DNA of 64,000 nt from Melastoma dodecandrum (taxonomy: Eukaryota > Streptophyta > Magnoliopsida > Myrtales > Melastomataceae): the NCBI GenBank assembly GCA_029817715.1, contig JARUPY010000085.1, positions 4,650,001-4,714,000 of the forward strand, given 5' to 3'. The notes below the pieces were generated by a model. The model was not told the DNA's origin and did not search any database. It saw only the letters and a program-made list of their open reading frames with translations. Positions 22,726 through 33,190 of the stretch are shown here, in pieces. Positions within the stretch are counted from its first letter, which is position 1. The number at the start of each line of letters is the position of its first letter. A program made the position numbers and the translations under genes.

Positions 22726-25700
22726 ATGGCGACCAGGTATTGGACGGTTTCCCTGCCCGTACAAGGCTCCAATTCCCCATCCTCCCTCAGGAACCGACTC
22801 CAGGATCAAATCTCCAGGCACTCCTTCGACACCCCTCTCTACCGCGTAAACTCCCCCCCCCCCCAACGATTCCCACTTCTTTTTTGGCATTCCTTTTTTT
22901 CTTTCTTCCGATCGATCGGCTTTTCCTTTCTCTTTCCCTTGCAGTTCAATATACCCAATCTCCGTGTCGGGACGTTAGACTCCCTCCTCGCCCTCAGCGA
23001 CGATCTCTTGAAGGTAATCAACCCCCAAGCTGTTTTTTGTTTTGTTTTTTAATCGTAGATTTGATTTGATATAATCGTTATCTGATCGCGCAATCAGATA
23101 GATCACTTGGGCCTAGTATTTGGGAGCTCCCTAGAATAGCGTATGTGTGCCCTTCCAGGTATGCGCGGTAAGCGCCTAAGTTCGCCGGGTCCGTGCCAGC
23201 CTTCGATTGTCGATGGTTTAATTGAATAGAAGGACTTTATCGGAATATTGCGATTCCCCAATTTCGATGATGGTTATTTACGAGCGATTTATCTGTGATG
23301 AGATTGTGACCTTGGTATGTTGCAGTCGAATAGCTTTGTCGAAGGAGTTTCCCATAAGATCCGGCGGCAGATTGAGGAATTGGAGAAGGTTTCCAGTGGG
23401 GAGAGCACGGCTCTTACGGTGGATGGGGTTCCTGTTGATTCTTATCTCACCAGGTATATTCAAATTCAGGATTACACCTGGCTACTTTGCCCATTTCTCA
23501 CCGGCTATTGTTATTGAGGTTTAGGTACTTCGCCTGCCAAGTGATTTTAGAAAATAAAATATTTGCTTTTTTGTGTCCCTGGGCTAAGTTATGATTGTTC
23601 TCTGTTGAAGGTTCGTTTGGGATGAAGCCAAGTATCCAACTATGTCTCCATTGAGGGAAATCGTCGACACCATTCAGGGTCAAGTTGCCAAAATTGAGGA
23701 TGATCTGAAGGTAAATATGCCATTTTGTCCCTCATTTCATTTAGCTTTGGTGAATAGCTGAGCCAGGTTGGTTTTCCATTGTTATGAGAGTGACATTTGT
23801 ATCCTTTGTTAAGGTCATTGAGGTTAAGAGATGACTAATTTCACATTTTTGTGATTTTAAGCATGGCATTGGCTCCAGGTCTTTTCACAGAATTATAGAA
23901 CCTTCGTGGTTTGCTTTTGTTGTTTGCTGCATTTTCAAAATTGTGTATGATGGGGGGGGGGGAGTTCAAGGAGACTGAGGGCTATATTAATTGGAGAAAG
24001 ACGCTACATGAAACAGGGGTATTGTTTTTATAAGTAACCGGAGTTAGTGTTGATGACATGGTTGATCGGGATACTTAGGGGGATGTGTGCATTTTCTGCT
24101 TTCATCATTACGTTGATCTTTTCGGAAATCATTTTTAGCTAGTTGTTTGTACATGAAGATATACTGGCTAACCAAGTTTTAAGCAGGTTTGAGCATATAG
24201 CACCTTCAGCAACAGTCAAGTTTGTTGTGTATTTGAACATTCTTCTTGGATCTTTTTATATCCAAATATGCAAATTTCTCACATACCTTCCCTCTGATAT
24301 TAGATATTTGAACTTATGTTATCATATTTGTCGCTGCCATTTTTATTATTGCTGCATTTTCCTGGATCCAGTCATGCAAAAGGGTTATTACAGTAATTTC
24401 TTTAATCCAATCATGCAAAAGGGTCAGTGCGACCGGAATCTGATTGGGAGGCCTTTCCATTGAAGAGGTCAATGTCTGATAGAGTTGTAAATCGTCTTTC
24501 CTTTTGTTTTGCTTTCATTAAGGAAGTGTTTGCATCTTGGGACATCTGTAACTTGTGAAATTGTTTATAGTTGTTTTGCTGGATAAGATTTTCCATGTCT
24601 CCTAGAGATTTCGGTGGACCTTGCCATCATTCTCCATTTGTACTTACCATTCATTGGGTTCAAATGATTTTCTAGATCCGTGTAGCCGAGTATAATAATG
24701 TCCGAAGCCAGCTCAATGCTATCAACAGGAAGCAGAGTGGAAGGTAGGCTATTCTCCATTATCAGCAATATTAGGGTATGCAGTTCTTATTAAAATTATT
24801 ATAAATCTATTGCCTGCTTTTCATTTTCAGCTTAGCTGTCCGTGATCTTTCGAATTTAGTAAAACCAGAGGATATCGTCATGTCAGAAAATCTGATGACT
24901 CTGCTTGCAATTGTCCCGAAGTATTCCCAGAAGGATTGGTTGTCTAGCTATGAAACATTGACAAATTATATTGTGAGTACTGCTCTTCATCTTTCTATTT
25001 GGAACCTGGATTCTATCCAATTGAAAGGACCTTCATTTGATCAATCCAGAGATCATTTTGGAGGAATAAAAAATAAGTTCACTGATGTATGAACCATCCT
25101 TTTCTTGCTTCACTTTTATTTTCAGGTTCCTAGATCGTCAAAGAAGTTATTTGAGGATAACGAGTATGCACTTTATACTGTAACTCTCTTCCGACGGGTT
25201 GCTGATAATTTCAGGACCAGTGCCCGTGAAAAGGGCTTCCAAGTAAGTATTCCTATGGCTATTTTCTTTGGTATGAGGGGGTGGCATGCGATAGATGTAA
25301 ATATTATAGGGAATATTTTATCTTTGGAACGTCAAAGTGTAATCGATTTGTTTTGTTGCCGTATGATTGTAGATTCGTGATTTTGAGCATAGCCCAGAAG
25401 CACATGATAGTCGAAAGCAGGAATTGGATAAACTGATGCGGGACCAAACAAACTTCAGAATCTCCCTTTTGCAGTGGTGTTACACTAGTTATGGCGAGGT
25501 ATATATCTTCGTTTTTGTTTTTTGGACTAGCCCAAAAAAACTAAAATCGTAAGTTTTGGCACTGAAATTTTTAGTAGCTAATGAGAGCAGGAAGATACTG
25601 AATCAGTGACTTGTTCTTACGAAATGAGTGATATTCATCTCTGTTTTCATTTAGAATGTGTTCTTTTTAAATGCCTCTGTCGAAAAGCTTAATTATTAAG

Positions 25701-26396
25701 TCTCTGTTGCCTTGTTTGGAATTATCACTCAAAATTTTGCTCTTTTAATTCTTTTGTGAACCTTTATCATTTGTTCAAATAGGTATTTAGTTCCTGGATG
25801 CACTTTTGTGCTGTGCGTGTCTTTGCCGAGAGCATTTTGAGATACGGTTTACCGCCGTCCTTCTTGGTAAGTCCCCGATAAACACTGGAGGTGGTTTTAG
25901 CCAAAAATAAGCATGTGACATTTTGAAGTGTCAATCGTGCAACTTAAATCTAGGCTTGCGTCTTGGCTCCATCGACAAAGGGAGAGAAGAAGGTCCGCTC
26001 AATTCTAGAAGGTTTATGCGATACTGCAAACAGGCAAGTATCTGTTTGGGTATAATCAGGGGATTGTTTGTTGATATCAACGTGATGATTTTCCTTGCTC
26101 ACAGCCTTGCTAACTAGTGTATCTTCTCTCCCATTGTTACAAGTTTGCAAATAATCCTTCTGGCTTGCGTTGAACTAATTCTTTGATTGCCCGGTACAAG
26201 GCTTACATGACCTCTGGGGTCTTTGGAAACTTGAGAGGAGATGCTTTTGAGGGTTGGTGTGTTTTCTGTTTGTTCTAATTCCTTGTTTAAATGCAGTCTT
26301 TACTGGAAATCTGAAGACGATTCAGTAGGGATGGCCGGTCTAGGAGGTGATAACGAAACCCACCCGTACGTCTCCTTTACAATCAATCTCGTTTGA
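22726..26396 (+). CDS. VHA-C: V-type H+-ATPase subunit C (DET3)
   Basis: Eleven exons: 22726-22845, 22945-23013, 23326-23453, 23611-23710, 24676-24743, 24831-24972, 25126-25242, 25373-25498, 25783-25866, 25954-26033 and 26297-26396. They total 1134 nt or 377 residues, almost the same as Arabidopsis DET3 (375). Diagnostic segments are MATRYWTVSLPVQGS, FNIPNLRVGTLDSLLALSDDLLK, ALTVDGVPVDSYLTRFVWDEAKYPTMSPL, SLAVRDLSNLVKPEDIV, VPKYSQKDWL, SKKLFEDNEYALYTVTLF, WMHFCAVRVFAESILRYGLPPSF, and the C terminus THPYVSFTINLV. Subunit C joins the V1 stator to V0 and controls reversible assembly of the tonoplast/trans-Golgi proton pump. Intron 10 uses a GC donor (CAG|GCAAGT at 26034). Other introns are GT-AG. 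Intron 4, about 965 bp, is the longest. Confidence 0.95.
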
Positions 26397-27152
26397 GGTC
26401 ATTTCAGTATTTGTCTGGTTGCGATATCGTAGAGACTGCATCCGGTGGTGAGATCATGTATAATAATAACATTGATGAAAGTAAAATTTCTTTCATGGGT
26501 TTCTTTTGTAATCTGAGATTCTCGATTGCGACTTTGGACGAGGTATGTTTGAATAGAACCATTATGTGTATCTAAGATGCTTCAATACAAAGTGTGTATC
26601 GACCTAGCCAGAAAATCGTATGGATTGTTTCGTTGGGGCGAGAAATTCCAATCCTAAAACTTGAATCGGCAATGTAAATGGGAGCAGATGGTTGGAATCT
26701 GGGGAATCGTGCTTGTTCTAGGCCTTGGGAGTTCAGTCGCAGAAGCAGGCGTAATGCAAAGCAGAAGTCCCTTGGTGAATAGTCCCCTCGGACCAAACTC
26801 CTGCTGAGCCTGAGGAGCAAAACCAAACAGTTTTGAGCAGTTTCAGAGGAGAGGAAGGAGGAGAAGACCGAGGTTTGTGGTCGCGGTACTGGTCTCCAGC
26901 ACTCAAACCAGTAAACCGGGACAAATATCACATTACATAGATGATGGACGATGAATTGTGCAGTGCATGAAAAATGAAGGGCGTGCGGGGACCGGAGCTT
27001 CCGTGATGGTACAAAAGTCTTTGGGACTCAGAATACATCATATCTTTTCGAACCATCGAATTTCTAGGAAGAACCAGGAACCAAACAAATACAAGGTGTT
27101 TGACTTGATTCGCAAGAATAGCAGCAGAGGAACACGTATAGATTAACAGAAG
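26397..27152. other. Convergent 3' region
   Basis: 3' UTRs and spacer between the V-ATPase C gene and the minus-strand mutase-like gene. An open minus-strand frame at 26572-26931 has no recognisable domain. Confidence 0.5.
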
Positions 27153-29422
27153 CTATAAGAGTCTCAAGTGTCCGGTATCGTTTAACCTTTTGATTTGCCA
27201 ACCTGTCGTCCAAGAATGCTGCAGGACAGTCACGGAAGAATCGTCGATGATGATCCTGTTGGCCATTGCAGGGCTACAGCCCAGCAGTCCTGTCACGACA
27301 CACTTTATCGGCAACGAGTGCGTGAATATCCCCACAGATGAGGATGCACCGTCAGAGCTCCTTCCGTTGAGGCTGTACTCGGAACCGCAGGCATCTTGAG
27401 GAGAATTGTCGTCCTCCATGTCGGGGTGATCCCCCGTGTACGTTACGAACTGCAGCCTGCTCTTACCGGATTTCTTCTTAGGGAAATTCGGTCGATGCCT
27501 GGCCGAGTTGGACAAAGAATGTTGATTTTGTTGGGAGGGGTGGTCCGATGGCTGCAACTTTTCCGGTAGTCCGAGGACCGTTCGGTTTAGGAACTGAATT
27601 ATCCGAAACTCGACTTCCCGGAGGGACTCCCCGGACGGTGCAGCAAAATCTGGCTGAAGTCTATCCATTAGGCCTAGAATCTCGGGCGTGTATATCTCGG
27701 ACAGCGAACAGCCCTCCCAAATGCCCTGGCTCATATCTGCCAGTGCTTCTGACAACTGGATTTGATCCTCGGAAAAATTCATTTCCTGTAAAAAAGAATT
27801 CGAGGGTCAATACAACATAACATAAAGAACGGAGTTCTTTGTAAGTACAGATCACACACATCCCTCAACACAACTTGTCAACAAAGCCTACTCAAATAGG
27901 ATAATGTTATCCACGGGTTCTGCATTCCTTAAGGGTGTACGGACCAACCAACCGTAAACTATGAACATTCCGCTGGCATATCTCCATCAGTTCTTGACTC
28001 AAAGAGCATGGAAGACGTGTAACAGCTCCATGATCTATCTTTGCCCATCACATGATCACGTACATGAAGTTCAACATATCATTGGTAAATTAAACACAGA
28101 GAACTTCATCAACTTACCACTAGCTGATATTTCCCTCCAACTTCCAATATTCATGAACTTAAGCCCTTTCCATTCATGCCATTATCATATCATCCAACAA
28201 ATTAAGACACCGAAAAAATTTCTGAGGATCAGTCAACCTTTATATCCTACTTGCTTGACGGTAACAACCTATTATGGACATATAGACTCAAATTCTAGAA
28301 TGCCAGCTTCCTCAGTGAGCTGAAACTCACATTTAACACTGGTTGGCAGCTTTGGAGCAGGCAGATAATTATCAAATCATAAGCACTTTGACTAATCTAT
28401 GAACTCCCTTTTCTACCAAAAAAATCATAAGCATTCTCAGATTAAAGCTGGCTTTGTGACAAGGACTTGTGAAAATGCTACCACAACCAGATGAAACTGA
28501 TTGATGAACGAACTTTCACAATGTGAATCCAACTTATCAGACTAGCCTCGTTTATCTTTTTCAACAAGTTAAGCCAATGATCACTTCTCAACTCTTATCC
28601 ACTAAGGTTTTCTTGGTTCAGTAAGCTCATGCCTATAAGTGATTATGGCTAGCACAGTCATCAGCGAGCGACCGTGTCGATTTGATAAGCACCAATGAAT
28701 GACTCCAAGCCTCTTTTGCATGTATGCCCGGTCCTAAGAGCAACTGAAACCATCCCAATGGTAAAATGAAAAACTCATACCCGGCAAATGAGTCCAGCCA
28801 TCTCCTTAGCCCGCTCGACCGGCGATGAGAACACCCGACCAAACCTAACCCCCCGGGAGCTTAACAGGACAGCCAATGCCCTAGCCTGCCGTTTCCCATT
28901 CCCCGTCAGCTCCGCGTCCTTCCACCTGCTGCCACCCACCACGACCTCGCCTCTCCTGACACCCACCTCACTCTCGCCCTCACTCACCAAGTACACCTCC
29001 ACAACCCTGTCCCCGCCGCTCCCCCGCTGGTCCCTATCCTCTTCCATCATCCCGTTGCCTGGGTAATTCCCGACGAATGCATTGGGAATCATCGAAGGGG
29101 GAGGCGGCATCGGCGGGGGCATCGGAGATAGGACATTGTAAGGGTCCCAGACCTTGATAGACGGGCCCATCCTGGGCGTTCCGAGGGACGAGAGCTGGGG
29201 CGAGAGCGGGGACGCCGAGGCGTGGCAGGGGAGGATCTCGGGTTCCTGCTCCAGCACCTTCTTCACTAGGAGGGTCTTGGACAAATCCGCTCTTTCCGAT
29301 GGAACAAGCCCGTCTGGACGGCCGAGGTCGTCGTCCTCCTCGTCGGGTTCTTGGTCGTCGTCGTCCTCCTCCTCTTCGTCCTCGACCTCGCGAGCATCCT
29401 GAATCGAGTGGGAAGATCCCAT
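27153..29422 (-). CDS. Phosphoglycerate-mutase-like (histidine phosphatase fold) protein with altered catalytic motif
   Basis: Two exons, 29422-28781 and 27785-27153, encode about 424 residues; the intron is 995 bp. The N terminus MGSSHSIQD could be myristoylated. It is followed by an acidic low-complexity stretch (EDEEEEDDDDQEPDEEDDD) and a Pro/Met-rich linker. The fold then begins VVEVYLVSEGESEVG, continues ELTGNGKRQARALAVLLSSRGVRFGRVFSSPVERAKEMAG and IQLSEALADMSQGIWEG, and ends GIFTHSLPIKCVVTGLLGCSP and QHSWTTGWQIKRLNDTGHLRLL. The usual LVRHGES is LVSEGES here, so the phospho-accepting His is absent. The second His (FTHS), the SSP.ER Arg and the acidic residue in GIWEG remain. I recall related plant proteins with a similar substitution, so a non-catalytic role is likely a family property. 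Confidence 0.85.
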
Positions 29423-29697
29423 TCGCTAATTGCGTTGGGTGGGGGAAGTGTGTGCGCCACTAGTTGGAACAGGAGGAGGGAGATTTGAGATCTGAGGGTT
29501 GTCGGATCGGGATCTGGTCGGATTTTCGGACAAAGATGTACCGAGATCGTGTACTTCCTTTTCTCTGGAGGATCGCCAGCTTTTAAGGCGTCGGTTGTCC
29601 TCCTTTCGGCTTTGTTTATTTTATTATTCCATTTTAGTAGTAGCAGAGTAAACATTTCCAGATTCAACAGGGAGGGGGGGGTGGCGCTCCGAGGAAT

Positions 29698-29793
29698 ATG
29701 GGCCTGTTTAATGGGCTATGAGCCCATGGACCAATTCGCGATGACATCAAAGCCCAATACCACATGACATGCCCGGAAAAACAGAGGCCCATC
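29698..29793. promoter_or_regulatory. Cluster of site II (TGGGCC/T) elements upstream of mutase-like gene
   Basis: Five TGGGC/GCCCA motifs occur within about 100 bp: ATGGGCC at 29698, ATGGGCT at 29711, AGCCCAT at 29721, AGCCCAA at 29751 and GGCCCAT at 29787. They lie 280-370 bp upstream of the minus-strand ATG. Site II motifs bind TCP factors and mark promoters of housekeeping and growth genes. Confidence 0.5.
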
Positions 29794-31360
29794 ATTTTCG
29801 TTTCCAAATGTAGTGTAGAGAGATGCCGGGTGGATCAGCGAGGTGCCCTTTGTTTTTTCTTTGCCACACGAATGGTGATGGGATTGAAATGAACGCCTAA
29901 CAGACAAGTTTGGTTACTCGATTTGGTTAAAAAAAGGACAGAATAGATAAAAATAAAAGAAATTGTGCAAGGAAGAAGGGGTGGTCCTAAACGAGACAAG
30001 TGGCATGTCTGGAGATGTCATGCTGTCCCTTCTTCATGCTCATAACAACAAGGCGACCTTAAATATCGCAGGTATGTCTCCTCCTCATCCTCGTAGCACA
30101 TTAATTCCTCCCTCCCCTTCGACCTTCCTCGTACAAGTGATATCATAACCAGCATGCCTCCCTCAGAAAAACAAAAAATACATATATTAATAACGCCACG
30201 TCTCCCCGAGTTTCCGGTCGACTATCTATTGTTATTTTGTAGTTGTTTTTTAGGGTTTCACGCTATAATACATGTGTATAGGAGCATCATCGTCGTCCAC
30301 AACACAAACATCTCTTATTTGTTTTTGCCTGTTCGCCGGCTTCCTGTGTAGCTGCCGCCCGTTAACTGCACGTCCCGACACCTATTTCGGTATCGGCAAC
30401 ATGCCTTCCTATCCTTCTTTTAGGACTACATATTACATTTGTTCGTTTTTGTCCCATCAGTTTTTCGTATGAAACGAACAGGTCGTGAGAGAGAGATGTT
30501 AAGGCGTGAGGTCGTTGAAATACAGCCACATTCTTTCATTAAATTTGCATTGGCAGACCGAATTATTGACTTGGGATATGTTACGAATCGTGAGGTTGAT
30601 TCTCAAAAACACGCCAAGCTTATATATGTACGTGACCAAATATTTGCATACAAGTAAATCGGGTCAACCAACTCTAAAACATGTTTGGCATGCAAAAAAG
30701 TATCAACGTTTGGACTGAAGAGTCAGTCAACTCTTCACGTTCTGTAAATTTCACTAAACAATTACTAGGAATAAAAATCAATATTGGTCGGGGCAATGAT
30801 TTATCCCTTTATTTTGACAAAAAGAAAGAAAAAGGGGTCCAAAAACAACGTTGTTTCTTTGATTGAGGCGCGGTCTTCTGTATTTCTAAGAAAAAACTTA
30901 TTCACGACTCAAATCAATGGAATGTATGAAATGCTGAGAAATTGAGCCAAAAAAAAAAATGAAGAAACAACGAGACTTTTTTTTCTTAGGGGGAGATAAG
31001 TTGATATTTTCTTCACATACTCCGCCGCTTTTCTCGCGTTTTGCATTAAAAAAATGCTCCAATTTATTATACAAATAACGACATGGCATTGAACTACATG
31101 TTCGCCGTTTATGTAAGTATGTGATAATGTCATAAAGTAGCATATGCATATTATAAAGTCATATTAAAAACAAAGTCATGATCCTCGACTCCATTTTCAG
31201 GTTTGTCTTCCCGCCTCCTCTCGATGTCGTTCCCTCAAATGTCTGCAGAGATCTCCTAGTTTTTCTCCGGGGACTACTGTTTTCTTAGCCGGTAATATTG
31301 GTTTCCCGCTGCTCCCGGGATTCTCGCAGGGAGTTGAAGCCCTTGGCAAATGCCGCGATC
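29794..31360. other. Spacer between mutase-like gene and SDR pseudogene
   Basis: AT-rich non-coding DNA. Small ORFs such as 30439-30657 show no recognisable domain, and no splice-supported gene is visible. Confidence 0.45.
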
Positions 31361-33190
31361 GCCATGAGGACAACATCGTTTAGCAAAGTTGCTGCCGGGG
31401 CCGCGAATCCCGCCGAAAGCGGAGGAAGGTAAGTCAGCCGAGGCCTCAAACCCTAATTAATTACACAGATAAGCATGGGCCATCTATCTCAGGGATGTGG
31501 TTCCTTAGAGAATTCCTCCGAGATCCGGCAGCTCGGCAGCGGGATTCGGTTTTAGCCGGAGAGTCGTGTGTATGCTTGTAGAAAGTATAAAAATGATAGG
31601 GCCAGCTGAATTCAGCTGGTTACCATCCAAAGAAGTTGACCTTTTTTTTTTTCTGAAGCTGATCAGTGCTTCTTAGCATCAATAATATAACAATTGTTCT
31701 TGTCCTCACATGGTTGGCGTCGATCACTTCGTGCTTTATGTCTCATTATTTTCTTTCCTCTTATTTCTCTTACATCACCTCACATGTTAATCTTGTTTGT
31801 ATGACTTTGATCGAACCGTCCATCAACTTTAATTTAGTCACATCAACTCGGTTTACAAAACGTCCCCATAACAACAGGCTGGTCGGGAAGGTTGCCGTGA
31901 TAGCCGGCGGCACGAGCTGCCTAGGCAAGGCCACAGCAGAGGAATCTGTCCGTAACGGAGCCAGGGTCGTCATCGCCGACATCAACTCGGAACTTGGACA
32001 CGAGGTCGCGCACTCCCTGGGCCAGTCGGCGCACTTCGTCCGTTGCGACGTGGCTGACGAGGCTGTCGATACAGCCCTCTGCCTCCACGGGAAGCTCGAC
32101 GTCATGTACAACGACGCCGGGATCACAGGCCCGGCGTTCCCCCAGGAATTGCAGACATTGTTAGAATATCGGACCAGCCCATATGCCGAGTCCAGCATAA
32201 AAGCCCAGCAGGGTTCTCTCTAAAACCATTTGACTGTAGAGGGAGTAGCCCGCTAGGCTATATATACTAGGCCAGACTCTTTTCTCTATCCGATGTGGGA
32301 TTGGGTTTGCTATATAGCAAACCTTTCAACACGCCCCCTCAAACCCAAGCCCACATACGGGCTTACAAGCCGGCACCCTTTTTGGGTTGAACCGGATCAT
32401 GCACATGACCCACAAGCCAGCACACTTTTTTTTATTGAACTGGTCCACACACATGGGCACCCTTTTTTTTGGGTTGCACCGCACCACACGAGCGAGGGGG
32501 CCCACTATCGGTTTTACTGGGCTTAACAAGGCTCTGATACCATGTTAGAATATCGGACCGGCTCATATGCCGAGCCCAGCATAATAGCCCAGCGGGGTTC
32601 CTCTCTAAAACCAATTGACTGTAGAGGGAGTAGCCCGCTAGGCTATATATACTAAGTCGGATTCTTTTCTCTATCCGATGTGGGATTGGGTTTGCTATAT
32701 AGCAAACCTTTCAACAGACCTGGACCTAAAGGACTTTGACAAGGTGCTCCAGATCAACCTGCCACGGCATGGTGGCGGGGATCAAGCTTGCAGCCCGTGC
32801 GATGATCCCAGCAGGCCCAGGGGGCTCGATCCTATGCATGTTGGGCATAAGCAGCGTCCTGGCAGGGCTAGGGCTGCACCCTTACACAGTGCCGAAGTTT
32901 GCGATCCTGGGGCTCGTGAGGTCAGTGGTGGCAGACCTATGCGGGCAGATCCGGGTAAACTGCATATCGCCGGCGCCGGTGCCGACCCCGATGACAGTGG
33001 GGCAGATCGGGGGGTTGAGCCAGGAGGGCGTGGGCCGGATAATTAATGGGCTTGGGCCATTGAAGGGGCCCAATGAGAGGACAGGGACGTGGCAAGGGCA
33101 GCCCTGTACGTGAGCGGACACAACCTGGTTGTGGATGGCGGCTTCACTTGCTTCAAGAACCTGAGCTTCCCAAACCCCAGATCAGTTCCC
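31361..33190 (+). pseudogene. Short-chain dehydrogenase/reductase pseudogene interrupted by a TRIM element
   Basis: The remains of an SDR gene of the plant ABA2/momilactone-synthase-like type. A likely first exon starts MRTTSFSKVAAG near 31361, with a donor at about 31430. The second exon opens at about 31880 with RLVGKVAVIAGGTSCLGKATAEE and continues VVIADINSELGHEV, HGKLDVMYNDAGITGPAFPQELQ, where it is cut by the TRIM (32159-32716). It resumes DLDLKDFDKVLQINL, then shifts frame into MVAGIKLAARAMIPAGPGGSI, YTVPKFAILGLVRSV, GQIRVNCISP and VSGHNLVVDGGFTCFKN. Lesions are the insertion, at least one frameshift near 32760, and small deletions. These include loss of residues before VDTAL and of the ASDES-type segment before YVSGHN. 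The dinucleotide motif is also degraded (GGTSCLG for GxxxGIG). The catalytic YxxxK is retained as YTVPK. Confidence 0.85.
32159..32716 (-). mobile_element. TRIM (terminal-repeat retrotransposon in miniature)
   Basis: Two direct repeats of about 173 bp, 32159-32331 and 32543-32716, each begin TGTTAGAATATCGGACC and end AGCAAACCTTTCAACA, giving TG...CA ends on either strand. They differ at about ten substitutions and one indel, roughly 94% identical. In minus orientation the 5' LTR is followed directly by TGGTATCAGAGCC (complement of 32530-32542), the classic initiator-Met tRNA primer binding site. A purine-rich GGGTTTGAGGGGG precedes the other LTR. The internal part is only about 210 bp without coding capacity. 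Flanks are GACAT and GACCT, a 4/5 match as a 5-bp target duplication. The element sits in an SDR exon. Confidence 0.9.
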
